From positions 22,292,001-22,356,000 of the forward strand of contig NC_092593.1 in the NCBI RefSeq assembly GCF_047663525.1: a stretch of 64,000 bases of DNA, given 5' to 3'. Of the stretch, positions 34,618 to 46,602 are shown piece by piece; the stretch's first letter is position 1, and every line of letters starts with the position of its first letter. The notes under the pieces are model-generated. The model had not been told where the DNA came from. It worked only from the letters and a program-made list of their open reading frames with translations, and ran no database searches. The position numbers were made by a program, and so were the translations under genes. The stretch comes from Anas platyrhynchos. Taxonomy: Eukaryota > Chordata > Aves > Anseriformes > Anatidae.

Positions 34618-37600
34618 CGCCGCGCGCCGAGGCGGCTTCCTGTTTGCCGCGGCCCGGCCGGGGAACAATGAGCGGCGCCCGCCGCCCCGACGGGCCCACA
34701 CGGGCCCCCACGGGCCCCGGCCGCGCCGCGCCCGCACCCGGCCAGAGCCCCGGCGGCCGGCGCGGGGCCTCTCGCTGCCGCCCGGCCCGGCCCGGCCCGG
34801 CCCTAAGATGTCGGCGCCGCGTCCCCGGGGAGCCCGGCGGGGGGAGCCCGGCGGGGGGCCCCCGGGGCAGCGGCAGCCCGGGGCCGGGGCCGCGGCCGAG
34901 CCGCCGCCGTTGCGTCAGGCGCTGGCCGCCGAGGGCCGGGGCCCCGCAGCCGCTTGGGAGCGGGCCGGCAGCCACGGCCCCTGGCAGCAGCAGCGAGTGC
35001 TGGGGCGGACGGGCCTTGTTTAGGCAGGCCGGCCTTTTTTAGGCGTTTTAAGGGGAATGAAGAGATTCCCCTCGGCAGCAGCAGTTGGCGGCTCGTGTTA
35101 CACAACAGAGGAAGCTAGGAACCCGCGTTGCTAAACTGTGGCAGGAAATAAGTTCAAAGTGTACGGTGATGCAGGGATGACGCTGGTTCGCGGGGCCTGT
35201 TTGTTACACCACTGCCCGCGAAGGCTTCCTGTGAAGCTGAGCAGCCCCAGCGTGGCCTTGCTGCGTGCCCAGGTGCAGCATGATGCAGCACCCTGCGGGC
35301 TGTGCTGCAGGTGGGACCCCAGGCTTTTAGACACCAACAAATGAGCTCAGCCTTTCACATAAACTCCTAGGGAATCTCTGAAAGAGGTTGAAAAGCATCA
35401 GACTGAGGAACTCAAGCCTGCTTTCCTTAAAAAAATAATGTGATTATCCCTGAGAATCACCTAGAAGATGGCAGTGAGCATATTCTTATCTGGCTGTATT
35501 TGTGCTTTGTAGCTGAAGCTACGGGCTACCCAGAAAGGCCTGCTGACAGTAACTATGGCACCAAGAAACGTGGTCAAGATTTTCAGCGTGTTCTCTGAAC
35601 AGAGAATAAACATTGCTTCTTAACCAGTCCATCACTATGACCTTGCAGTAACCGCCCAGCCTTACTTAGCCCAGAAACTGTCACAGAGCAGGAAGAAGGC
35701 ACTGTGAAAAATGTGAATTTAATATTAGGAAGTTAGAATGGAGGAAGACTGCAGCATCTGCCCCGTCAGCATAACATTGTTCTTTCTGTGCAGTCTGATT
35801 TTTGGCATGTGTATTTTGCAAGTAAATTGCAAATCAATCCCAAAACTATTTGTCAAACTCCTTTTTTTTTTCCCAGGGTATTAAAAAAAAAAAAAACACA
35901 AAAAACTCCATTTTGAAATGTCTGTATGTTTACATAGTCTTTGTGAGTCTACTTCAGAATCAGTTCTTGGTGAGTTAAATAGCACATCCATAAAAGAGAG
36001 GAAGCTTTTTGCAATTCGTAATTTTTATTTTAATATCAGAACTCCAAGAATGAAAAGCTTTAACTAAGAACACAATCACATTTATTTTGACGTAATATAG
36101 TGTCAGAAATAACTTCTAGCCAGTAAAAGCTAGAATCCACAACCTTTAAGGATAAGTCACTATATACACAGGAGCAAGTTAGGGCATGATGAAAATGGAA
36201 GATTACACGCTGCGTAAGACCATTGTAGTATCTAAAAATTCTTGTTTGTATCAGACGTTGTTAGTGATACGCCGTCATTCTGAAACAAAAACTATTACAG
36301 ATGGCTTTGGACTTTTGATAACCTAGGAAATAGTTCAAGTTTGATATGTAAGAGAAGTAATTTCCTGCTTATATGCTGGAAATGATATTAAAAAACTGGG
36401 CCTTGCTAATCAGCAGGGAATTGCTGAATGTTGGCATGGCGTTTTGCTTTAGAAAGAGTATGTTGTCTAGGACATAGATTTCAATTTCTACTGCAGTTGG
36501 ATGTCCGTGGAGAGCTCTGCAACTTCTTCCATGAGACGTTGCTGATCTAGCAATTCAGCTGTATGGATCTGATTGCAGACCTGTGGCATAATTGCAGTGC
36601 TTTAGGACAGAAGAATTTGAAATACCTGTATTGCGGTTGTTTCTATTTATTAAGAGGGGTTTTTAGCACAATAAAACTCAGATGTAAATAGGCTTCACAA
36701 CACCAGTTGAAGACCAATGTTTTCTAGTCCAGTACCTAAAATTAGGGGGACATGGTCATGCTATTACTAAATGCACATTAAAATAACACTGAAACATAAT
36801 AGAATAGTTATAAGCATTAAAAAGAGATAAATCACAATACATTTGAAAAAAAAAACTAAAGAGGTATGTTATTAAAAAAGAAAAGTAGGTACACTATTAC
36901 AAAAAGGAGTAGAAATGTTAAATGAAGAATGATAAAAAGTTTTAATTCACAACTTTACAGTGGAGATAAAGAGCACAAGCAAAAAAAAAAAAGGAAAAAG
37001 GATACAAGAGTCATTATTTGCAGTTTTGTGTTTATCAATGTACAAGAACCAAAACATTTACCAGGAAAATCCTGGATGTATCAGGGAGCTGATCATATCC
37101 ATAGTGTGTGGAAGCTCTGTTAGGTGGTGGTCTTGCCGAATTAGTACTGACCTGGTATCCCCACAGAGACTGAGCTCCATGCCCAATTAGAGGAGCCATT
37201 GTTTCTTCTTCCTTGAGATTACCCACCAGATGTACTGTATCAGTATGTGATCTGAATAAACTAACCACGACCAGTTTATTATTAAAGAGCCTTTCCTCTT
37301 CAAGCCCTCACCACCTCTTTCTAGGCTGCTAGTGATAAACTACAGACCCTGTGATGACTTCCCAATCTATTTGCTGAAAAGGAACGTTGTAGTTTGAGCC
37401 ATGTAGATCCAAAGAAAGCAACACTGGCCTATATGAAATGAGAATAACCAACAGGTTCAAAAATGCAGCTGTTTCAGAACTGAGATGCAGCCCTTGCCGT
37501 AAGTAGCAGCAGAATTCAGGAGAGGAACGATGCCCACCCGATTCTGATGAAACCTCAGGGAAGATTTTGAAAGATCAAGTAGAGTTCTTTCCAATTTGCA

Positions 37601-40471
37601 TCCTAACACCTCTCCTGTCATTCACCTGTAAGCTCAGTGTTGCATTTGACCTTGTAATTAGATCTCATTGGTTTAAATCTTTGAGTTGTACAAATTCAGA
37701 AGGAAGTGCACCACCTAACACAACTTCCACCAAGTGGAAATGTCTTTTCTGTCTGTATGCTCCTTTGAAACTGCTGAGCTACAGTACATTATTTCTGGGT
37801 TTAGTAGTCCCTTCTACCAGTGACCCTGCATTTTTTTGAAGGAGCATATTATCTAACAATTGCTGGTATGTGGTCAAGATCAGTTTTCACATCCGTGTTG
37901 CTCTGTTCCTCTGTAAAGTGGTGTTTTTGTCATACTGAAGCCTAGAATGCAACTGGACAAGATGTGCAGGAATGCATGTTGGTGTGGTGTATTCTGCACC
38001 ACTGGGAAAACTGGGGCTCAGGTTGTTTTAGTTTGAAAGCCTGGGATTTAAAATGAGGTTGAGTAATCATTAGGGATTCCGTTCAAAAAAACACAGCCGC
38101 TACTGAAGGGGCAACAAGCAGAATATCTAAATTGCATGCCTGAAAAAGCAACTATGACACACACACAAAAAAAAACAATGAATCAGAGGAGGTATCCTCT
38201 GAATGTGAGGTACCTTCTTCAAATTCAGTCACTTGGGTAAAAGGGTAAAAATTGCAGTAGAATCTGTAGAACCACGTTTTGCTTTTTAAACCACACATTT
38301 ATGTGGTACTCCAGAGAAAAAAAAAAAGAAAAAAAAAAAAGGCAAAATACTGACAAGGTTCTGACTCACTCATTAAATTTCATAGAATCCAACTTCATCC
38401 AGAATTTTGGCTTTCCTCTTCAAAAAAAAATTTTTTTTGAAGCCTTATCAACCCAGAAGAAAGATTTAGCTACTATTCCTAGCCATTGCCCCAAATTCCT
38501 GTCACATATGGGTCCATTTGCTTAAGAAGATTGGGAGATCTTTACCTAAGGCAGCAGGAAGGACTGGCAGGTTGACCTGAGAGGTTTCTTGAGTCAGCAC
38601 GTGGTAGTGGGAGGTAGTTGCATGACTGAGTTCAGCCCTTCAGATACCAACAGAGAAATGATTCCTTGTGTGGTGTACAATCAGCAAGGAAGCAGCAATG
38701 GTCAGAGAAAGGTGGTGGCTGGAATTGTATCATCAGCCCCCAGAAAGCACCTCCCTATCCTGGGATGAGTGGCTATAAGAGCACAAATTTTGCAAAGCCA
38801 GAGCAGGCTTGAGCAGTAGGTGTGGTTTGACCAGATCAAACTGAGCCAACCTAACAGCTCACTGACCTCACCATAATTTAATCAATTTACAGATAGGCCA
38901 CAAAAATCAACCCTGCAAAAATACTGCTTCCCACATTGCAAGCTATATTGAGTCAAACTGCAGTGGACAGGGCTCCATGGAGTGGGAGCAAATGAGTAGA
39001 GATAGGACTCTTCAGCAGCAAAAAAACAGATTAGTTCAGTGTGTCAAGCTTGCCAGACTGCTGAGGAACTTGCTTTTGGCTAGGTTTGTGTGAAGTGTCT
39101 GTCAGTAGCCCAGGATTTCTAGCCTCTAGAGGAGGAGCACAAACAGTACTCAAGAGCACTTGAAAAGCCCTATGGTTCTGTATGGCTGCCATGAATATCA
39201 AAGGCTGTGTAGTCCCTGTGCAAGTGTGATAGTATCCAGCTGTAACCATATAAAGGACAAATAATATTCATTAAAGATGGAACTGGATTTTAGATGAGCA
39301 ATTTTTCTGTCTTAAATTGTGAAGACAAGTCTAAAAATATTAGTTTCTGCCTCAATGTCTCCATTAAGCAGCTCCATTAAAAAAAGGTGAAAGAAACCTC
39401 CAGTACCTGGGGTCCAGCAGGGGAGACATTAGATTCTGCTGATCTGCTCACATCCAGCGGGAGCAGTTCATGGGACAAAGAAAGGCCTAGTCAACTAGTG
39501 AATGGTGCAGTTCATGGCACTAATACACCAGGCCCAGACTCTATCTGCAGTGGACTGCAGGTCTGAGACATACAGCCTAGCCACAGAAGAGGAAGAACCT
39601 GTGAATAAGTAGCCTAACAACCAGTCCACACACAAATCTGAAGGCCGTGACTCTTCACCAGCACCGATGACAGATCTTCAAAGAATGGGGCCAACAGAAA
39701 GTCTGTCCAAGCTCTACACATGCCAGGGTATGAGGACAGTCATCAAGTACATTGTTTCTAGCCTAGTCATTTTATTTACAAATTTTTTTAAGCAATTAGA
39801 ATGAAAAAAGCCATGTTGCCTTTTAGTCAGAAATTCTTCCTCCTTCATTATAGCTGTAACTCACTGGTGATACTATTTTTGTACATTCTCCCAGTTGTCA
39901 AATTCCATGAGGATATCATATAATATTTGACCAGTAAACAGGATCTGTCCTTAATAAGATGCTAGCGAAAACTAATCCTGCTGTTTTTAATTTCTAGTGT
40001 TAAACTGTGTGACTAAGACAGGAGAAGAATTCCAATGTGCTATGCATGTGGTGGTGTTTTTTCCCCATTAATTGTATTGTCTTGTTTTTATTTGTGTGTA
40101 CCTGTAAATAAAGAGTATGTTAGTTATATCTCCTCTGTAAAATTTGGGTGGTTTTTATTCAATTGGCAACTTAGTCCATCTCAGTAAGTACATCTTTAAC
40201 AAAATTGGTTTCTTTCAAAGAGGAAACAAATTCATCTGCCCATTCGAAGAGAGGTGGCAGGAAAAAGCAGATAGGCACACAATGCTGAAAACTTGTCATT
40301 TAGCAGGTAATGTCACTGGAGAGAGGAAAGAACTCTCTTAAATTCACCTCACTTAAATGAGAAACATGTATCTAATTTTTCAAGTTTCCTAAAACTTACT
40401 ACACTTGGGCCCTGCCATTATCCTGTTTGTTTGTGCATAATTTTTATTCTCCAAGGTCATCACAACAGACA

Positions 40472-40499
40472 TAATTGAATTAAATAAATAATTCAATTA
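40472..40499. repeat. 11-bp AT-rich inverted repeat with homeodomain-like cores
   Basis: Left arm TAATTGAATTA (40472-40482) and right arm TAATTCAATTA (40489-40499) are exact reverse complements across a 6-nt loop. TAATT(G/C)AATTA resembles dimeric homeodomain sites, but the locale is simple AT-rich sequence. Confidence 0.8.
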
Positions 40500-43400
40500 A
40501 ATAAATAAATACATAGGATCCTTTAGGTAAGGTTAGAGAAACTGTTCAGAGGAAAATTCCATAACCATGACTTGCAGAATTGGTAATATGGTGTCTAAGG
40601 ATCTTTTTCCATAGCCTGTCACAAGGTTGGAACAGAAATAAATAAGTAGATACATAGATGAAAAGGAAAAAAAAAAATCTTTCACCTGAAAGAAAAAAAT
40701 GTATTATGTACTTCTTGTCTAGCATAATTCTGTCTGTCTTCCAATTTGGCATTTTACTTTTAATAATACTGATAGCAGAAAATTAGGCCATTGTGGAAAC
40801 GAAAGAGACTGGCAAATTATATATATGCACATATGTTTACTGAAAATTTGAAAACTTAATAGCAGGAATTATGTGCTCTGAAAGGAAATATTTTTAGAAG
40901 GATGAAGTGACATTTTTAGGAATCTCAATCTGAATTCTAGTTGCCAGAGCAAGATCAAGCAGGACTCTGTGGCTCCCCCTAGGAGAAAGAAGCTTGGGGC
41001 TCCAGTCCCAGCCACGGCCCGGCTCACGCTGGCAAGCCGCAGGTCTCAAGGCTGTTGGAGAGTAGCCCCTGGCTCCAGCAGCCTCAAGGCCAGGGGGTAA
41101 AAGGTGTTCTGAACAGTGACTGCAAATTTTGTATGCAAAGGGGATTGATAAACCTGGGTACCAGCTCTAAACACTTTCATAGCTTTCAGTGAGGGAGGGT
41201 TTGTTTTTGGTTTCTTAAAAAACAACAACAACAAAACAATAACAACAAAACGATCTTTGAAAGAAAAGTCGCGGGCAGCTACTTCCAGAAGAGGACTCAG
41301 GGCCAGTGTGACAGGAAAACCTTCTCCAGGAAGGGTCTGGGGCAGGAATGACCTGAACGCCCAGCAGTTCCCAGCATTTTGTTCTAGCTGGTGCTGAGAC
41401 AGCCCATGCCATCACCAGACTGCTTGGCTTGGATGCTCCCCGGGGTGCCTGATCTGCTCTCACTTGTCTGTGAGGAACCCCCCCCCCAGGTTTAGTTTTC
41501 TTTCTGGCCTGTCCACAGTGGCATATAAAACCTTTGAGGTTTTTGCTACAAGCGTAATTTCATTAAAAGTAGACCTAAGCATCAAGAGTAATGGATCAAA
41601 TTAGGTTTGTGCCTTTAACTTAATAACTTATAAAGAGTAGGTGGAAAGTTTCAAGGTTCACTGCAGGTTTTTCTGTTTTTACACTGCAGCAAAGTCAATA
41701 TTTAAAAGTTGGACAAGACACTGGTAACAGTTACGTTCGCCCTTTTTTCCCCACAATACCACAGACAATGAGAATCACAACACAAATAGCAAGGTAGAGA
41801 AACCTGGGTGAGATTTGAAAATCCAGTTCCAGTCAGAAGAAACTTTGCAGGAAAAAAACAGATACTTACTAAAATTTATCCAAGAAATGCCATAGTAAAA
41901 GAACTGTCAATATTTCAGTGTAAGTCTGAAAGAGAGACATTTGAGATTGAAAACGATAATTAACAGACTGATGGTGCTGATATAAAGTATTGTATATATT
42001 TTTGACTGCTAATTAACCTCCGGCTTCTATAGACATCTTAAAAAATGTGCATCTTCACTGCCTTCTTTGCAGCTCACTAACAATCACATACTCCACACAA
42101 CTTCTTAGACCACGCTGCAAATCACTGTTGGTCCTACTTGACCCATTTTTGTTTCAGAATTACTACGCAGCCTTCCCTATCTAATGACACCTGCTAACGT
42201 CTGTGCTTTGCCGCAGGTGTCCTTCCTACTTCTAAAAATTAATTAACAAAAGTTAATTATTTTTACTGTATTGTTTCTCTCTCGTGTGTCAATTAATATT
42301 TGAATTATTGAAGTGGATCATTGCTATTAGTTTGTTTTCACAAAGTTGGAAAATTCAGAAACTCCACTATCATCTTAATTACTTACAAGGGTAAAATGCC
42401 TTCCTTCCATGGCAAAACTCCAAAAGATTTAACAGAGACAGGATTGCACTGCAAGCCTAAGTTCCCTATGCATTCCTCCAGTCTCAGCAGGACCACTCAA
42501 GCACCGAAGGCTACGTCTGTGTGTCCTGCATAAGCATCAGCGTGCAATTCCAGGACAAGAATTCCAGTACATCTTTTACTTTGCTACAGTAGGGCCAGAT
42601 TTTCAGCAATGCACACAATTTAAACAGAGAGGTAATTGAATATTTTATCTGAAGCCAAAAAACAACAAACCACCTTCCTGCTTTTCTTCTCTCAAAGAAA
42701 AAAAAATATTACAGCACTTTTTTTTTTTCCTCTTAGCCTGGATTCCTACAGAAATTAAAAGTTTTTTGGAGATTATTATCTCTTCACAGCTTTAATAAAT
42801 CTCTGTGTGTGCGCCTGCGTGCACACATACGTGCGTGTACATACTTGCAGGTTATGCAAGAGAAAGAGGGGGAACAAGAACAAACAGTAGCCAATTTTAA
42901 CCACATCTGACAGAGCAATAAAAGGCTCTAAAATGGCACATTCTTACGCATTTTGTGAAAACAGGCTGCTAAGTAAAGGAGACAAGACCCACTGCAGCTT
43001 GAGTTAAACCCTTATTAAACACCAGGAAAGCTGCAAAGATGAAAGATGAAATGAATACCCACCCACAGGAAAAGCTGCAAGCGGAGCTTCTAGCCTGCTA
43101 GACCTAAGATAATCCAAGTAAGAGATCACCCAAGGGAAGCCAAGCCCCATCAGATCTGTAGCTCACAGGACTACTGGCTTACGTTGGATTTCTAATCCAT
43201 TGTTGTCCAGCTCTGAAGATGACATACACATTTCTGCTCAAACTTTAGGGAAGAATATATCTTTTTATCATACCAATTCCTGAAATCTGATTAAATGAAT
43301 CACAAGATAAAAGGACCACATTTTCTTTTCTAAGATATCATGGGATGTTCTCACCAGAGCCTCAGTGATCTGCATGCAGCACGCTAGACAAAGACAAAAC

Positions 43401-45201
43401 AACATCTTCAGGTTCTTAAACCCTGGAGAATATAGAAAAGCTCCAAACCCTGGCATCCAGGACTTCGGTCTTAAGTCAGCAAGAGCCAATGCTGTTAAAA
43501 CGCCTTTATCCCATATTTTAACCTGTCTCATCACTGATGTCCCACTGTCTAACCACTCTCAAGGTGAGAGGTGAGGATGCCAGCACCGTTATTTAAGTGA
43601 AGTGCAGGGACTTGCTCTTGCATTCCTGGAGTCCAGGGCTGACTGCAGTGATGAGTCAGGTGGCAGCTCCACTCAGGACTGCTATCAGCTATCTGAAATC
43701 TCTCACTTGGATGCCAAGGGAAAACTGAAAGCAAAAGAGGTTCCAAACTGTACTGCATAACATACCAATGAACACACTGTCTTCCAGATGATGCTTAGTA
43801 ACCGTATTGTTTGTGTCTTGGACACATTTCCTCCTCATCCATAGCTGGAGCATGTTTGGCAAAGCTTATTTACTTTATTCCAGAGTTGCATGTTCATCAC
43901 CTATCAGCCATATATCCAGGGGCAAATTATTTTACTCCAACATTCACAATCCTTTCTGGATGACTGCCTTCCTTTTTATGTTCTAGTCACCGTAACTCAT
44001 CTTTCATCTCTAACTCTCTTCTGCACTGCACACTTCAGTCCCTCCTTTGCTAGGCACGTTCACATCTCTAAAAATACCATCCAGGAACTTTTTATTCTTC
44101 TTAATGTTGTGTAGCAAGGAAACCTGGCTCTCAAGATCAGCAATCTTGCTCATAGGTGCTCAAGAAATCGATGTGCATAGACTCCCTTGGATGCCTGTAG
44201 CCATATCTAGCAGTGCTCTGATTCAGTCCTTCATGCCCCACACAAAGGAAGGAGAGATAATGAAAGAATTCAGCAGCCAAATCCTGCTACTTCCTTCTTC
44301 CCAAAAAGGTTAACTCCAAGAAAAACAAGTGCCCATTCTCATCACAGGGTGACAAAGGGATTTGTGTGATGTTTGTATTATTATTGCTGTTTCACATGCG
44401 TGAGGTTAGCCCAAGATATTTTTAATTATTTTTTGTAACCTTTTGTTGCTAAGAGAGTAATAATGACTTTAATAAGAATGTCCAAGACTTGGAGCAATAA
44501 AATTAAGTTACAGTCTAATAAACTAGTTACATTTTGCAATTTTATGGGAAAATAAACATTCATTCTCTTCAGTATGTTATAGTTGTCAATTCTTGTTTTT
44601 CCTAAACTTACCTAAAATAACTGAGACAAGTAACTGCCTTTTTCTGCTCTGTCATTCATTACTTAAAGACATATAAAGTTGGAACAACATGTTTGTTGAG
44701 TAAGTAAATATTTAACAAATTGACTTTCATTTTAACAGAAAGGGAACTACTGTAAGGGAACAGTACCACAAAGTCTTAAAAATTCGGCAGTATTCTTATT
44801 TTTGTGTTATGTGACATGGAAGTTAGTCATTGTAACCATTATATTCCCAGATGAATGATAATTCATACAGCAGGACAATTCAACATAAATATGTGCAATA
44901 AAACAGGTCGATTAAATCTGCAAGTTAATTCTGTGCAAGAATGAGAAGGCTGCCTTAGTCTTATTCACTGTTCCCTAGGGAGTTAAAGCCCCAGGGCAGT
45001 ATGGCTCTGCCTGGACTAAAGGTTAAACATGCACTTGATTTCTGAGCTGGGACCCAGACCCTTGCAGGTCTGTGATTCACTGCATGCTTTTAGCTGGGAA
45101 GTGTTTTCATTAGGAAACATTTTCTTACTCACGTGATTTTCAGGCAACTTTTGTGGCATGCTGGGAAGCAGGTCTCTAATGGCCATAGGGGGAGGGGGAA
45201 G

Positions 45202-45225
45202 AAAAAAAAAAAAAAAAAAAAAAAA
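45202..45225. repeat. A24 homopolymer, with A19 at 45282-45300
   Basis: Two plus-strand A runs 56 bp apart. No shared flanks or target duplications were noticed that would mark them as tails of retrocopies. Confidence 0.85.
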
Positions 45226-46404
45226 GCCGCTTCCAAACATTCTGTAAAACTTTGTAATTTGCCTCTGGGCTTTCTATGGGGAAAAAAAAAAAAAAAAAAA
45301 GTAACTTATTCGTCAAAGTCAGTATAAAGACACACAGTTTGGCTTCTGTAAAAGCTGTTAGATATTACTTTTGCCAAGTAGAAATCAATAGGAATTAAAA
45401 TATGTTAATGATTTCCCACAGGGCCAGAAAGCCAGCCACTCAGGCATCAAAACCAAGTGTCAGCCAATGCAGATGTGAGCAAATACTCATTTTTCCCATT
45501 TCCTCATTGATTCATCTACCGTTTGTCCTCATTTGATACACAGGTCATCAACGTCATGACTGTAAGCACAGAAGAGACTTCACTGAGAACATTGCCTGCT
45601 GTATCCTGAGTGAAAAGGCCTCAGCCTGCCCCGTATCTAGCATTCAATTAAACTCCCAGTCACAGTCTATATCAAACCATTTCAGATCTATCAACAGAGT
45701 ATGAGAACTCCCAACTGGTGACTATGGAAAATATTTTCATTACTGTGGTTAATCTACAAAGGCAAATATTTTCATGTTTACACTGTGAGAAACAAAATAT
45801 CCTTATCTCCCAATAGAAAACATTTGGTCTTTGTTGGATAGAAATGCCATTCAGTTCCCGAACTGTTTTAAATCCTTGCTTGTGGCTTATCTAGTTCACT
45901 GATGCCTGTTCCAGGAATGGGAGCATTGCCTCCAGTACTGCTCCATAAGCTCTTCAGTCAACTGAGGATGTTCTCCACCTGAAGTCTCTGTTAATCATGA
46001 GAGAAACTATCCCCATTTCACAGACATGAATCTGAATGTGCAGGAGTACTGAGAGCCTCGCCAGAGGCTATACACTGAGACTCATGGCAGAAACAGGTGA
46101 CCACCTTAGCAACTCAAAGAAGAAAAACAGAACATGTTTTTCCTTGTCCTCTGGTTTGAGTAAGAGCCTAATTATTTATTCACTGCTCCATTCTGTTCTT
46201 TGGAAAACATTTTTCCATCCTGTTGTAGATTTTCCACATACGCACTCATTCACAATTTGCAGATTTGTGCTGCTGATCCAGGCTCTGCCTGTACCACCCA
46301 CCTGTAGCTCTGCAGATCCTAAACAACTTGAGGCATTAATGTGGATCCTCCAGCTCACAGGTGGTGTGGGAGCAGCTCCAAATCCAGCAGCAACTCAGTG
46401 TCCC

Positions 46405-46602
46405 CTTGGGTGGTGAGGCACTGGAACAAGTTGCCCAGAGAAGGTGTGGATGCCTCACCTCTGGAGGTGTTTAAGGCCAGGGCTAGATGGGGCTTTGAGC
46501 AACTTGGTCTAGCACAAGGTGTCCCTGCCCATACCAGGGGGGCTGAAATTAGATGGTCTTTAAGGTCCATTCCAATCCAAACCATTCTGTGATTCTGTGA
46601 TC
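46405..46602 (+). mobile_element. CR1 LINE 3' end
   Basis: Plus-strand sequence ggtggtgaggcactggaaca onward follows the CR1 C-terminal and 3' UTR order, giving VRHWNKLPREGVDASPLEVF in translation. It ends in the octamer repeats (attctgtgattctgtga) at 46602. About 200 bp, 5'-truncated. Confidence 0.92.

Larger units (their letters stand above)
32790..35020. promoter_or_regulatory. SP3: CpG island over the SP3 promoter and first three coding exons
   Basis: GC content and CpG density rise sharply from about 32790 and fall near 35020, against AT-rich flanks. The island holds the 5' UTR, coding exons 1-3, introns 1 and 2 and the start of intron 3. No TATA box is evident before the start codon. 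A consensus GC box (GGGGGCGGGG) lies at 34604-34613, an inverted CCAAT (ATTGG) at 34542-34546 and an E2F-like GCGGGAAA at 34428-34435. This fits a housekeeping-type promoter, and the GC boxes leave room for Sp factor autoregulation. Confidence 0.85.
35021..46404. other. Gene-free upstream region, first part
   Basis: No coding gene, RNA gene or clear interspersed element was recognised. Short open frames lack domains or splice context. Present are an AT-rich inverted repeat (40472-40499), mixed TG/CG dinucleotide sequence near 42806-42845, and A-runs at 45202-45225 and 45282-45300. The blocks at 38550-39050 and 39400-39760 are less AT-rich than their surroundings and could be unrecognised old repeats. 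Confidence 0.6.

Noticed and set aside
32690..35042. Many open frames of 60-244 codons on both strands
   Set aside because: They arise from GC-rich, stop-poor CpG island sequence and show Arg/Pro/Ala/Gly bias. Only the exon 1-3 segments match SP3.
46036..46416. 126-codon plus-strand open frame
   Set aside because: Its end runs into the CR1 fragment and the rest has no recognisable content.
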